Below are positions 31,040 to 40,001 of a stretch of 40,552 nucleotides of DNA, piece after piece (the stretch's first letter is position 1; the number at the start of each line of letters is the position of its first letter). Below the pieces are notes generated by a model that was not told where the DNA came from, did not search any database, and saw nothing but the letters and a program-made list of their open reading frames with translations. Origin of the DNA: Leptotrichiaceae bacterium. Its GTDB lineage: Bacteria > Fusobacteriota > Fusobacteriia > Fusobacteriales > Leptotrichiaceae. The stretch spans positions 1-40,552 of the forward strand of contig JAGOWQ010000014.1 of the NCBI GenBank assembly GCA_018060185.1. The letters are read 5' to 3'. A program made the translations under genes and the position numbers.

Positions 31040-33562
31040 ATGAGTGAAATGAAAAAAGAGACTAAAAATAGTAAAAAGAAAAAACCTAAAAATATTAGTG
31101 ATGTAAATATAGTGAATAAAAAGGTTAGAGGGATAATTTTTATATTATTTGGAATATTCCTAATATATCTTTTATTAGACAGAGTAAATATTCAAAATTC
31201 AAAAACATCAATATTGACGATTTTACTACATTTTACATTATTTATTTTTGGTAAAATGTCATTTTATGTAAGTATATTAATTATGGGAATAGGTTTATTT
31301 GATTTTTTCTTTGGAGAAGTGAAACTAAAATTTCATAAATCTAAATTAATTTCATTAGTTGTACTTTTTATATCATTGTCAATATTATATATAAAAGAAT
31401 TTATAAAAACACCCTTGTCATCATCTTTTATTGAGGCAGGAAGAAAATTATTAGAAATAGGTTTTAACAAAGAAAGTGGAGGATTTATAGGAGCTCTTTC
31501 TTCTATGCCTTTATTTAAAATAATACATTTGAAAATAATAGATAATATAATATCAGTAATTATAATTATATGTATTCTTATAATTTTTCAGGAAGTTTTA
31601 AAACTTTTATATCATATATTGTTAGGTTTTTTAGGATATTATACGAGTGATGAATATAAGGAAAAAATAAAAATACTTAAAGCAAAAAAATTAGCAGAAA
31701 AGAAAGGTTATACAGAATCACAGAAACAAAGAAGAGAGAATATAAGAGAAAGATTGATAGAATCAAGAAAACAAAAATTAAGTTTTGAAATTTCAAAAAA
31801 ACCTAAAGATTCTGTTTTGAAAAAAACAGAAATATATTCTGAATCAGAACTTATAGATAAAGAAAAAGAATGGCTAAAATTTCTTGAAGAAAAGAAATCT
31901 AAAAAATATGATAAACATAAAATGGAAGAAAATAATTTTGAAATTGAAACTAAATCTGAAATAGAATCTGAAATAGAGTCAGATATAGAAAAAATAATTT
32001 CAAAAGATATAAAAGAAGTTGAAGATATAAAAGAAGTTGAAACCCAAGAAAACTTAGAAAAAAATATAGAAAAATTAGAAAAAATAGAATCAGAAGAAAA
32101 TTCAAAAACAAATTCATATGGAAATGATAATATAAATAGAGATAAAAATGAAGATAATGAACTAGAGCTAAATACTGAAGATGTTGGAGAATATAAGGAA
32201 TTACTTGAAAAATCTATAAATGAAATATTTAAATCTAAGTCGATGGATCCCACAAAGAAAAAAGAAATTGAAAAAAGTATAGTAGAAAACGTAAATCATT
32301 TAGAATCAGTGTTAAAAGAATTTGGAATTGAAGCAAAAGTAGTTAACTATGAATACGGACCTACAATTACGAGATATGAAATAACAATACCTAAGGGGAT
32401 AAAAGTAAATAAAGTAACTTCTCTTTCAGATGATATAGCTATGAATTTATCTGCTGAAAGTATAAGGATAGAGGCTCCTATACCTGGTAAAAATACTATA
32501 GGAATAGAAACACCTAATAAAATAAAAGAACCTGTTCATTTTTCCAATATTATAAGAAATAAAGAATTGGAAAAAGGAGGATTAAATATAATATTAGGTA
32601 AAAATATAGTAGGTCAAGATAAAATAATAGATATAACTAAAATGCCACATTTATTAATAGCTGGACAAACAGGATCAGGAAAATCAGTAGTTGTAAATAC
32701 GATAATATCAACATTAATTTCTAAAAAATCTGAAAAAGAAGTTAGATTTATAATGGTCGATCCTAAAATGGTTGAACTTATGCCTTATAATGGAATACCC
32801 CATTTACTAGTTCCTGTAATAATAGATCCACAACAGGCAGCTATAGCTTTAAAATGGGCAGTTAATGAAATGGACAATAGATACAGACAGCTCATGGAAA
32901 ATGGAGTAAGAAATATTTCTAGTTATAATTCACTAAGTTATGTAGAAAAAATGCCATATATAGTAATAATTATAGATGAGTTAGCAGATCTTATGATGGT
33001 TGCTTCAGGAAGTGTGGAAGAATCCATAGCAAGAATAGCACAAAAAGCTAGAGCAATTGGAATACACCTAGTTGTAGCAACACAAAGACCTTCTACAGAT
33101 GTAATAACAGGAATGATAAAAGCAAATCTTCCTAGTAGAATATCTTTTGCCTTAAGATCTCAAATAGATTCAAGAACTATTCTTGATACTCCAGGGGCAG
33201 AAAAACTTCTTGGGCAAGGGGATATGTTATTATTAGAAAATGGATCGTCTAAACTTGAAAGAATACAAGGAGCATTTATATCAGACGATGAAGTAATCAA
33301 ATTAACTACAGCACTAAAATCAAGTAAAAAAGTTCAGTATATGGAAGAAATATTAATAGATACAGCAGAAAATAATAAAAATACTGATCCTCTATTTGAT
33401 AATGCAGTTAATGTAATTAGGCAAGAAGGAAAAGTTTCTATATCTCTATTACAAAGAAAATTGAATGTAGGATTTAATAGAGCTTCTAGAATATATGAAC
33501 AATTAAAAGAAAATGGAATTATAAGTGAAGACAATCAACTTTTAGTAGATGATTTTGAATAA
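31040..33562 (+). CDS. ftsK: DNA translocase FtsK/SpoIIIE
   Basis: A septal DNA pump of about 840 residues that clears chromosomes at division. Four or so membrane segments occupy about residues 25-185. A highly charged Glu/Lys/Ser linker to about residue 400 contains short tandem repeats. The RecA-like motor has Walker A AGQTGSGKSV at about 541 and Walker B IIIDELADLMMV near 644. TQRPSTDVITGMIKANLPSRISF follows, and a winged-helix gamma domain ends the protein (VSISLLQRKLNVGFNRASRIYEQL), which normally reads KOPS-type sequences. An ATG at 31004 lies within the -10 box, so it is probably not used. ATG 31040 or 31049 is more likely, with a weak GGAA upstream. Confidence 0.93.
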   Translation: MSEMKKETKNSKKKKPKNISDVNIVNKKVRGIIFILFGIFLIYLLLDRVNIQNSKTSILTILLHFTLFIFGKMSFYVSILIMGIGLFDFFFGEVKLKFHKSKLISLVVLFISLSILYIKEFIKTPLSSSFIEAGRKLLEIGFNKESGGFIGALSSMPLFKIIHLKIIDNIISVIIIICILIIFQEVLKLLYHILLGFLGYYTSDEYKEKIKILKAKKLAEKKGYTESQKQRRENIRERLIESRKQKLSFEISKKPKDSVLKKTEIYSESELIDKEKEWLKFLEEKKSKKYDKHKMEENNFEIETKSEIESEIESDIEKIISKDIKEVEDIKEVETQENLEKNIEKLEKIESEENSKTNSYGNDNINRDKNEDNELELNTEDVGEYKELLEKSINEIFKSKSMDPTKKKEIEKSIVENVNHLESVLKEFGIEAKVVNYEYGPTITRYEITIPKGIKVNKVTSLSDDIAMNLSAESIRIEAPIPGKNTIGIETPNKIKEPVHFSNIIRNKELEKGGLNIILGKNIVGQDKIIDITKMPHLLIAGQTGSGKSVVVNTIISTLISKKSEKEVRFIMVDPKMVELMPYNGIPHLLVPVIIDPQQAAIALKWAVNEMDNRYRQLMENGVRNISSYNSLSYVEKMPYIVIIIDELADLMMVASGSVEESIARIAQKARAIGIHLVVATQRPSTDVITGMIKANLPSRISFALRSQIDSRTILDTPGAEKLLGQGDMLLLENGSSKLERIQGAFISDDEVIKLTTALKSSKKVQYMEEILIDTAENNKNTDPLFDNAVNVIRQEGKVSISLLQRKLNVGFNRASRIYEQLKENGIISEDNQLLVDDFE
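31955..31990 (+). repeat. 12-bp tandem repeats in the ftsK linker
   Basis: TCTGAAATAGAA, TCTGAAATAGAG and TCAGATATAGAA occur in a row and encode SEIE, SEIE and SDIE. They are in frame and so can change copy number without breaking the gene. Confidence 0.85.
32006..32041 (+). repeat. 18-bp perfect tandem duplication in the ftsK linker
   Basis: GATATAAAAGAAGTTGAA occurs twice without a gap, encoding DIKEVE twice. The two copies are identical, suggesting a recent duplication. Confidence 0.9.
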
Positions 33563-33632
33563 AAAATGAAAAAGTGTTTTAGCAGGAATAAAAAAATTAA
33601 AATAGAAAATAACGTAAAGGAGAATAAATAAG

Positions 33633-34682
33633 ATGAGAATATTTGATTTTTTTAAAGGATTTGGAGTAACTTCGAGGGCAACTAGGGATATAGCAATAGA
33701 TTTAGGTACAGCAAATACAGTAGTATATGTTAAAGGTGAAGGAATATTAATAGATGAACCTACTTATGTAGCGATAAATGTAAAAACAGAAGAAGTAGAT
33801 TTTATAGGGGAAAAAGCTAAAGAAATAGTTGGTAGAACTGCAAAACATACACAAATTATTAGACCTCTTAAAAACGGAGTCATTTCAGATTATGAAGTAA
33901 CTGAAAAAATGCTTGAAGAATTTTTAAAAAGAATTAAGAAAGATAAATTTCAGAGTTCAAGAGTTATAATATGTGTACCTAGTGGAATTACTCAAGTAGA
34001 AAGAAGAGCGGTTGTAGAAGTTGTAAAAGAAGCAGGAGCAAAAGAGGTTTATTTAATAGAAGAACCTGTTGCAGCAGCTATAGGGGCAGGAATAGATTTA
34101 TTTGAACCTAAAGGGCACTTAATTGTTGATATAGGTGGAGGAACGACTGAAATAGCATTTATAGTTTCTGGAGGAGCTGCTACTTCAAAATCTATTAAAA
34201 TAGCAGGAGATCATTTAAATGATGATATTATAGAATATATAAAAGATAAACATAATCTATTAATTGGCGAACGAACAGCTGAAATATTAAAAGTAAAAAC
34301 AATAAGTTCTGAAGACCCAAACTCAAAAGTTGAGATAAAAGGAAGAGAATTAGGAGTAGGATTACCAAAAAGTATAGAAGTAGTTGCATCAGAAATTGAT
34401 GAAGCAATTTATAAAAATATAGAAGCAATTATTGATGAAATTAAATTAGTTATGGAGCAAATAGAACCTGAGGTTGCATCTGATATATATGAAACAGGAA
34501 TTTACTTATCAGGTGGTGGAGCAGGAATAAGAATACTTAAAGAAAAAATAGAAGAAGAATTAAAATTGAAAGTTACAATAAGTGACGAACCTATACATGC
34601 TGTTGTTAGAGGAATTGGAGTTGTATTAGATGATTTTGATTCTTATAAAAATATAATAATATCTCCAAATGTAGAATATTAA
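33633..34682 (+). CDS. mreB: Rod shape-determining protein MreB
   Basis: This 349-residue bacterial actin organises lateral wall synthesis beneath the membrane. It has the phosphate-1 loop IAIDLGTANTVVYVKGEG, the EEPVAAAIGAGIDLFEPKG segment, phosphate-2 VDIGGGTTEIAFI and the adenosine loop YLSGGGAGIRILK. An amphipathic N-terminus (MRIFDFFKGF) is suited to membrane binding. AAAGGAG lies a few bases before ATG 33633. mreC and mreD are not adjacent. It is placed 70 bases after ftsK and may share its transcript. Its presence suggests a rod-shaped cell. Confidence 0.96.
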   Translation: MRIFDFFKGFGVTSRATRDIAIDLGTANTVVYVKGEGILIDEPTYVAINVKTEEVDFIGEKAKEIVGRTAKHTQIIRPLKNGVISDYEVTEKMLEEFLKRIKKDKFQSSRVIICVPSGITQVERRAVVEVVKEAGAKEVYLIEEPVAAAIGAGIDLFEPKGHLIVDIGGGTTEIAFIVSGGAATSKSIKIAGDHLNDDIIEYIKDKHNLLIGERTAEILKVKTISSEDPNSKVEIKGRELGVGLPKSIEVVASEIDEAIYKNIEAIIDEIKLVMEQIEPEVASDIYETGIYLSGGGAGIRILKEKIEEELKLKVTISDEPIHAVVRGIGVVLDDFDSYKNIIISPNVEY

Positions 34683-34706
34683 TTTTGAAAGAGGCAAAAT
34701 GTAATT

Positions 34707-35336
34707 ATGAGTATTATTCAAAATATAGAAGAAAAGATTGAAACTTTAATATTTTTATCAAAAGAAGAATTGAGTGTAGAAGAACTATCAAAATTTTATG
34801 AAATAGACAAAGAAAAAATGATGGAACACATTCTTAGGTTAAAAGAAAATAGGAAAGTAAGTGGCATAAACATAAAGATAGATAATGATATTGTTACATT
34901 AGTTTCAAATCCTTTATATGGAGAAGACGTAAAAAAATTCTTTAATCCCGAAATGAAAATAAAAAAATTAACTAAATCTGCAATGGAAACATTAGCTATA
35001 ATTGCATATAAAGGGCCTATAACAAAAGGAGAAATAGAAAGCATAAGGGGAGTTGGAGTAGAAAAAACGATATCCAATCTTCTCGAAAAGAATTTGATAT
35101 TTATTTCAGGAAAAAGAAAAAGTATAGGGACCCCTAATTTATATCAAGTAACAGAAGATTTTTATAGTTATTTAAGCGTATCTGGGAAAGATGAGTTACC
35201 TGGATATGAACAATTTCAAAAAATAGAATTGCTGTACAAGATAGTTGAAGAAGAAAATGACGAAAGTTTAGGAAAATTAAAATCTATAGAAGAAAAATTA
35301 GAAGAAAAGCTAGAGGTAAAAAATGAGATTAAATAA
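34707..35336 (+). CDS. scpB: Segregation and condensation protein B
   Basis: A 209-residue protein made of two winged-helix domains, ending in a Glu-rich tail. SKEELSVEELSKFYEI near the start and TKSAMETLAIIAYKGPITKGEIESIRGV in the second domain are clear ScpB signatures, as is LYQVTEDFYSYL. ScpB dimers bind ScpA and SMC to compact chromosomes. scpA usually precedes scpB but is absent here. The stop overlaps the next gene by 14 bases, which implies coupled translation. Confidence 0.92.
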   Translation: MSIIQNIEEKIETLIFLSKEELSVEELSKFYEIDKEKMMEHILRLKENRKVSGINIKIDNDIVTLVSNPLYGEDVKKFFNPEMKIKKLTKSAMETLAIIAYKGPITKGEIESIRGVGVEKTISNLLEKNLIFISGKRKSIGTPNLYQVTEDFYSYLSVSGKDELPGYEQFQKIELLYKIVEEENDESLGKLKSIEEKLEEKLEVKNEIK

Positions 35337-36009
35337 ATTTATAGCAGATGCTGGAATTTGTTCAAGAAGAAAAGCAGATGAAATGATAAAAGAAGGAAGA
35401 GTTACTGTAAATAAAAAAGAAGCCATAATAGGAATGGAAATAACATCCAATGATATTGTGAGAGTTGACGGAGAAAAGATAAAAGTAAATACTAATTACG
35501 AATATTACATGTTAAATAAGCCAAAGAGAGTTATATGTTCCAATGATGATAAGTTTGGAAGAAAATTAGCTATTGATTTTATTAAATCGAAAAAGCGTTT
35601 GTATACTTATGGTAGACTTGATTATATGACAGAAGGATTAATCATAATTAGTAATGATGGAGAAGTTTATAATCATGTAATGCATCCTAGAAAAAAACTT
35701 TATAAAAGCTATATAGCTAAACTTGATAGAGAAATTGAAGAAAAGGATATGGAAGCATTAAAATACGGAGTTGTTATTGACGGAAAAAGAACAGCTCCTG
35801 CTAAAGTAAAAAGAATAGATAAAAAAGAAATAAGAATTGCTATTTATGAAGGAAGAAATAGACAAATAAGAAAAATGGTAGAAATACTAGGATATACTGT
35901 AGAAACATTGAAAAGAGTTAAAGTGGGAGAACTTTCTTTAGGGCATTTGAAAACTGGAGATTACAGAGTGCTGACAGAAGAAGAAATAAATTATTTAAAG
36001 AGTTTATAA
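35323..36009 (+). CDS. RsuA/RluB-family rRNA pseudouridine synthase
   Basis: A 228-residue enzyme with an N-terminal S4 domain (RLNKFIADAGICSRRKADEMI, residues 2-22). The catalytic domain carries the Asp in GRLDYMTEGLIIISNDGE near residue 103. EGRNRQIRKMVEILGY is typical of the RsuA/RluB/E/F group. Comparison favours RluB (23S rRNA, central loop), a usual partner of scpB, but RsuA or RluF cannot be excluded. Its start ATG 35323 lies within the scpB end, with AGAGG upstream. Confidence 0.9.
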   Translation: MRLNKFIADAGICSRRKADEMIKEGRVTVNKKEAIIGMEITSNDIVRVDGEKIKVNTNYEYYMLNKPKRVICSNDDKFGRKLAIDFIKSKKRLYTYGRLDYMTEGLIIISNDGEVYNHVMHPRKKLYKSYIAKLDREIEEKDMEALKYGVVIDGKRTAPAKVKRIDKKEIRIAIYEGRNRQIRKMVEILGYTVETLKRVKVGELSLGHLKTGDYRVLTEEEINYLKSL

Positions 36010-36038
36010 AATTTAGAATTATATAAAAGAAGGTGGCT

Positions 36039-36680
36039 ATGAATAAAGATAAAGTGATTTTTTTAATTGATTTTGATATAACAATAAGTAAAAAAGACTC
36101 TACAGATACTTTACTAAACGAGTATAATCCTAAATTAAAGGAAGAAATAAGAAGAAAATATAGAAGTAAAGAGATAACAATGAGGGAGTACTTAAAAAAT
36201 GGATTAGAATCACTAAGTATTACGAAAAAAGAATTTTTAGAAACTTTAAAAAAAGTTAAAATTGATGAGACATTTGTAGATTTTGTTAATAGTGGAGTTA
36301 CGTTTAAAATAGTGAGTGCGGGAACTAAACTTAATATAACGGGAGTTCTTTCTAATTATGACATAAACTTGACAAATGATGATATTATCTCTAATGATAT
36401 TGAGTTTGAAGGTAATAAAATAACTGTTACTAATCCTTTTTTAGATAAAGAGGAATATTATGGCGTAGACAAGAAGGAAGCTGTAGAAAACTTTCAAAGG
36501 CAAGGATACAAAGTGTTTTTTGTTGGAGATGGCCCTTCGGACTACAGAGCTATAGAAGTAGCAGATTTTTCATTTATAAGAAAAGACACAAGAGCAATTA
36601 ATTTTTGTGAAGAAAATGATATAAAATATAAAGAATTTGATAGTTTTAATGATGTACTAGAGTATTATAAGAGAAAATGA
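36039..36680 (+). CDS. HAD-IB family phosphatase (MtnX/SerB-like)
   Basis: A 213-residue HAD hydrolase. Motif I is IDFDITIS (nucleophile and acid Asp), with Ile in place of the usual Gly before Thr. Motif II is IVSAGT, and motif IV is VFFVGDGPSDYRAIEVAD. A cap helix region (residues 30-75, KYRSKEITMREYLKNGL) fits the MtnX/phosphoserine-phosphatase-like group. The substrate is unknown, and no methionine-salvage gene is nearby. ATG 36039 is preferred over GTG 36033 because AGAAGG at 36028-36033 overlaps the latter. It lies in the same + strand run as gatC. Confidence 0.8.
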   Translation: MNKDKVIFLIDFDITISKKDSTDTLLNEYNPKLKEEIRRKYRSKEITMREYLKNGLESLSITKKEFLETLKKVKIDETFVDFVNSGVTFKIVSAGTKLNITGVLSNYDINLTNDDIISNDIEFEGNKITVTNPFLDKEEYYGVDKKEAVENFQRQGYKVFFVGDGPSDYRAIEVADFSFIRKDTRAINFCEENDIKYKEFDSFNDVLEYYKRK

Positions 36681-36692
36681 GGTAGAAAAATA

Positions 36693-36995
36693 ATGTTGAC
36701 AAAAGAAGATGTTTTGAAGATAGCTAAACTATCCAAACTTAAGTTTAATGAAAGTGAAATAGAAAAATTTAAAGAAGATTTAAATAAGATATTTGATTAT
36801 ATGGAAGAGTTGAATAAATTAGATACTTCTCAAGTTGAACCATTATTTAATGTTTTGGATTTAAAAGATAAGCTTAGAAAAGATAAAGTTATAAATAGTG
36901 AAATCAAAAAAAATATATTAGATAACGCACCTAATAAAGATGAAAACTTTATTATCGTTCCGAAAGTAATTGGAGGAGAAAATGTTGACAATTAA
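36693..36995 (+). CDS. gatC: Aspartyl/glutamyl-tRNA amidotransferase subunit C
   Basis: A 100-residue GatC with KEDVLKIAKLSKLKFNESEIEKF at the start and the central DYMEELNKLDTSQVEPLFNV. It clamps GatA and GatB together in the complex that makes Gln-tRNA(Gln), and where needed Asn-tRNA(Asn), by transamidation. GAGG lies upstream of ATG 36693, and gatA follows after 25 bases. Confidence 0.93.
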   Translation: MLTKEDVLKIAKLSKLKFNESEIEKFKEDLNKIFDYMEELNKLDTSQVEPLFNVLDLKDKLRKDKVINSEIKKNILDNAPNKDENFIIVPKVIGGENVDN

Positions 36996-37020
36996 GTAGC
37001 TTTTAGAGGAAGGGAAAAAG

Positions 37021-38481
37021 ATGAGTTTATATTTAAAAACAGCTAGTGAGTTAGCTGAAATGATAAAAAATAATGAAATTACTTCAGAAGAAGTAACGAA
37101 ACAGTTTTTAGAAAGAATTGAAAAAACAGAAAAAAAAATAGGAGCATTTTCCAATGTTTTCAAAGAGAAAGTATTGGAAGAAGCAAGAAAATATGATTTA
37201 GATAATAATGAAAATAGAAATAAATATAAAAATGACTTGTTATTTGGAGTTCCAATAGCTTTAAAGGATAATATTTTATCCGAAGGGGATTTGACAACTG
37301 CAGCTTCAAAAATATTGAGTAATTATGTTGGAGTGTATGATTCTACAGTAGTAGAAAGACTTAAAAAATCAGGTGTTCCTATAATAGGGAAAGCTAATAT
37401 GGACGAATTTGCTATGGGATCTTCTAATGAAAATTCAAGTATAAAAGCAGCATCAAATCCGTGGGATCTAAATAAAGTACCAGGAGGTAGTAGTGGTGGA
37501 TCAGCAGCTGCAGTAGCAGCTCAGCAGATAACTATAGCGTTAGGGTCTGATACAGGGGGAAGTATAAGACAGCCAGCCTCTCTTACAGGAACAGTAGGGA
37601 TTAAACCTACATACGGTAGAGTTTCAAGATATGGGTTGATGTCATTTGGTTCATCCCTTGATCAAATTGGAGCTTTGGCTAAGTCTACCGAAGATTTAGC
37701 AAGAATATTACAAATAATAGCTGGTTATGATGAAAAAGATCCAACAACAGCAGATGTTGAAGTTCCAGATTATTTAAAAGTTATAAATAATGATCTAAAG
37801 GGAATAAAAATCGGACTTCCAACTGAGTACTTTTCTGAAGGATTAGATGAAAATATTAAAAAAGTTATAATGGATGCAGTTGAAAGTTTAAAAGAACTTG
37901 GAGCAGAAATAGTAAATGTTTCACTACCTTATACAAAATATGCAATTTCTACTTATTATATAATATCTTCAGCTGAAGCAGCATCAAATTTATCAAGATA
38001 TGATGGAGTAAGGTACGGAATAAGAAAAAGTGATGGAAATATTGAAGATATGTATGTAGAATCAAGAACAAAAGGATTTGGTGAAGAAGTAAAAAGAAGA
38101 ATAATGATAGGGAATTACGTTCTAAGTTCAGGGTTTTATGATGCTTATTATAAAAAAGCATCTCAAGTTAGAAGGCTTATAAGAGATGATTTTGAAAAAG
38201 CATTGAAAGAAGTTGATGTTCTTCTTACTCCTGTATCCCCCACTGTAGCCTTTAATAAAGGAGAGAAAAACACAGATCCAGTTCAAATGTATTTAGCTGA
38301 TATTTATACAGTTTCTGTAAATATGGCAGGACTTCCAGCATTATCAACACCAGCAGGTTTTCATGAAAAACTTCCTGTAGGTATACAGTTAATAGGAAAC
38401 TATTTTAAAGAAGATTTACTATTTAATATATCTCATAAATTTGAGCAAAAGAGAGGAAAAATAAATTATCCTGAATTTTAG
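37021..38481 (+). CDS. gatA: Aspartyl/glutamyl-tRNA amidotransferase subunit A
   Basis: A 486-residue amidase-signature enzyme that frees ammonia from glutamine for GatB. The Ser-cisSer-Lys triad is visible: Lys in FGVPIALKDNI (near residue 81), the cis-Ser in PGGSSGGSAAAVAA, and the nucleophile Ser in GSDTGGSIRQPASLTG. SNENSSIKAASNPWD is typical of GatA. GAGGAAGGG precedes ATG 37021. The gene order gatC-gatA-gatB is the common one. Confidence 0.97.
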   Translation: MSLYLKTASELAEMIKNNEITSEEVTKQFLERIEKTEKKIGAFSNVFKEKVLEEARKYDLDNNENRNKYKNDLLFGVPIALKDNILSEGDLTTAASKILSNYVGVYDSTVVERLKKSGVPIIGKANMDEFAMGSSNENSSIKAASNPWDLNKVPGGSSGGSAAAVAAQQITIALGSDTGGSIRQPASLTGTVGIKPTYGRVSRYGLMSFGSSLDQIGALAKSTEDLARILQIIAGYDEKDPTTADVEVPDYLKVINNDLKGIKIGLPTEYFSEGLDENIKKVIMDAVESLKELGAEIVNVSLPYTKYAISTYYIISSAEAASNLSRYDGVRYGIRKSDGNIEDMYVESRTKGFGEEVKRRIMIGNYVLSSGFYDAYYKKASQVRRLIRDDFEKALKEVDVLLTPVSPTVAFNKGEKNTDPVQMYLADIYTVSVNMAGLPALSTPAGFHEKLPVGIQLIGNYFKEDLLFNISHKFEQKRGKINYPEF

Positions 38482-38542
38482 AAAAATATTTATTATAAAA
38501 TATTTATTATTTTAAAATAAATTCATATGGAAAGGGAAAAAA

Positions 38543-39973
38543 ATGAATAATTATGAAACAGTTATTGGATTAGAAGTACATTGCCAATTAAAAACAAATA
38601 CTAAGGTATGGTGTTCCTGTAATTCAGATTATGATCATGAGAAACCTAATATGTCTACATGTCCGATTTGTACAGGTCAGCCAGGGGCATTGCCTAAGTT
38701 GAATGAAAAAGTTTTAGACTATGCTATAAAAGCTGCATTAGCTTTAGAATGTGATATAAATTCAGAGAGTCAATTTGATAGAAAAAATTATTTTTATCCA
38801 GATTCTCCTAAAAATTATCAAATAACACAGTATTTTAAACCTTATGCAGAAAATGGAAAATTACATATAGTAACTAATAGTGGTAAAAAATCCATTGTTG
38901 GTATAGAAAGAATTCAAATAGAAGAGGATACTGCAAAAAGTATTCATACAGAGTCAGAAACTTTATTAAATTATAATAGAGCTTCAGTACCATTAATAGA
39001 AATTATTTCTAAACCTGAAATAAAAAATGCAGAAGAAGCATATGCTTATTTAAATACTTTAAAAGATAGACTTAAATACACAAAAGTAAGTGATGTAAGT
39101 ATGGAGTTAGGCTCTCTTAGATGTGATGCTAATGTCTCTGTAAGAAAAATAGGAGATAAGGAGTTAGGGACAAGAACAGAAACTAAAAACTTAAACTCTT
39201 TTAAAGCAGTGGTAAGAGCAATAGAGCATGAAACAAATAGACAGATAGAAATACTTGAAAATGGTGGAAGAATAGTTCAGGAAACAAGGCTTTGGGATGA
39301 AGAAAATGCTGTCACAAAACCTATGAGAAGTAAAGAGGAAGCAATGGATTATAGATATTTTCCTGAGCCTGATTTACCTACAGTTATAATATCAAATGAA
39401 AGACTTAATAGTGTAAAAAAAGAAATGCCTGAATTTGCTGATGAAAAATCAAAAAGATTTATGGAAGAATACAAATTAAACGAAAAAGAGTCAATAACAT
39501 TATCAAATGAACAAGAATTGGCAGAATATTACGAAGAAGTAGTAAAGGAAACAAAAGATCCTAAACTATCAGCTAATTGGATGCTTACAGAAGTTTTAAG
39601 AGTGCTAAAAGATAAAAATATAGATATAAATGAGTTTAATGTTTCTCCAAATAATATTGGTAAATTAATTAAACTTATAAAATCTAATGTGATAAGCTCA
39701 AAAATAGCAAAGGAAATCTTTGAAATATTATTAGATGAGGATAAAGATCCTGAAGAAATAGTAAAAGAGAAAAAATTAGTTCAAATAACAGATAATAACG
39801 AAATAGAAAAAATAGTTGAACAAGTAATCTTAGAAAATACTCAATCCGTGGAAGATTATAAGGCTGGAAAAAGTAATGCTTTAAAATATCTTGTAGGGCA
39901 GGCGATGAAATTATCTAAAGGGAAAGCAAATCCGCAAATGATAAATAAAATAATCTTAGAAAAACTTAGTTAA
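38543..39973 (+). CDS. gatB: Aspartyl/glutamyl-tRNA amidotransferase subunit B
   Basis: A 476-residue kinase-transamidase subunit that activates the misacylated tRNA. The N-terminal cradle has TVIGLEVHCQLKT, zinc cysteines in KVWCSCN and STCPICTGQPGALP, then FDRKNYFYPDSPKNYQITQY. EDTAKSIH and SLRCDANVSVR complete the catalytic site. The C-terminal helical YqeY-like tail (VEDYKAGKSNALKYLVGQAMKLSKGKANP) contacts tRNA. AAAGGGA precedes ATG 38543. It lies 61 bases after gatA. Confidence 0.97.
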   Translation: MNNYETVIGLEVHCQLKTNTKVWCSCNSDYDHEKPNMSTCPICTGQPGALPKLNEKVLDYAIKAALALECDINSESQFDRKNYFYPDSPKNYQITQYFKPYAENGKLHIVTNSGKKSIVGIERIQIEEDTAKSIHTESETLLNYNRASVPLIEIISKPEIKNAEEAYAYLNTLKDRLKYTKVSDVSMELGSLRCDANVSVRKIGDKELGTRTETKNLNSFKAVVRAIEHETNRQIEILENGGRIVQETRLWDEENAVTKPMRSKEEAMDYRYFPEPDLPTVIISNERLNSVKKEMPEFADEKSKRFMEEYKLNEKESITLSNEQELAEYYEEVVKETKDPKLSANWMLTEVLRVLKDKNIDINEFNVSPNNIGKLIKLIKSNVISSKIAKEIFEILLDEDKDPEEIVKEKKLVQITDNNEIEKIVEQVILENTQSVEDYKAGKSNALKYLVGQAMKLSKGKANPQMINKIILEKLS

Positions 39974-40001
39974 ATAAAAATTATAATGTAATAGGAGCAA
40001 T

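Noticed and set aside
31708..32253. 181-codon open frame on the - strand within ftsK
   Set aside because: It is the Ser/Phe-rich antisense of the repetitive Glu/Lys linker of ftsK and has no ribosome site.
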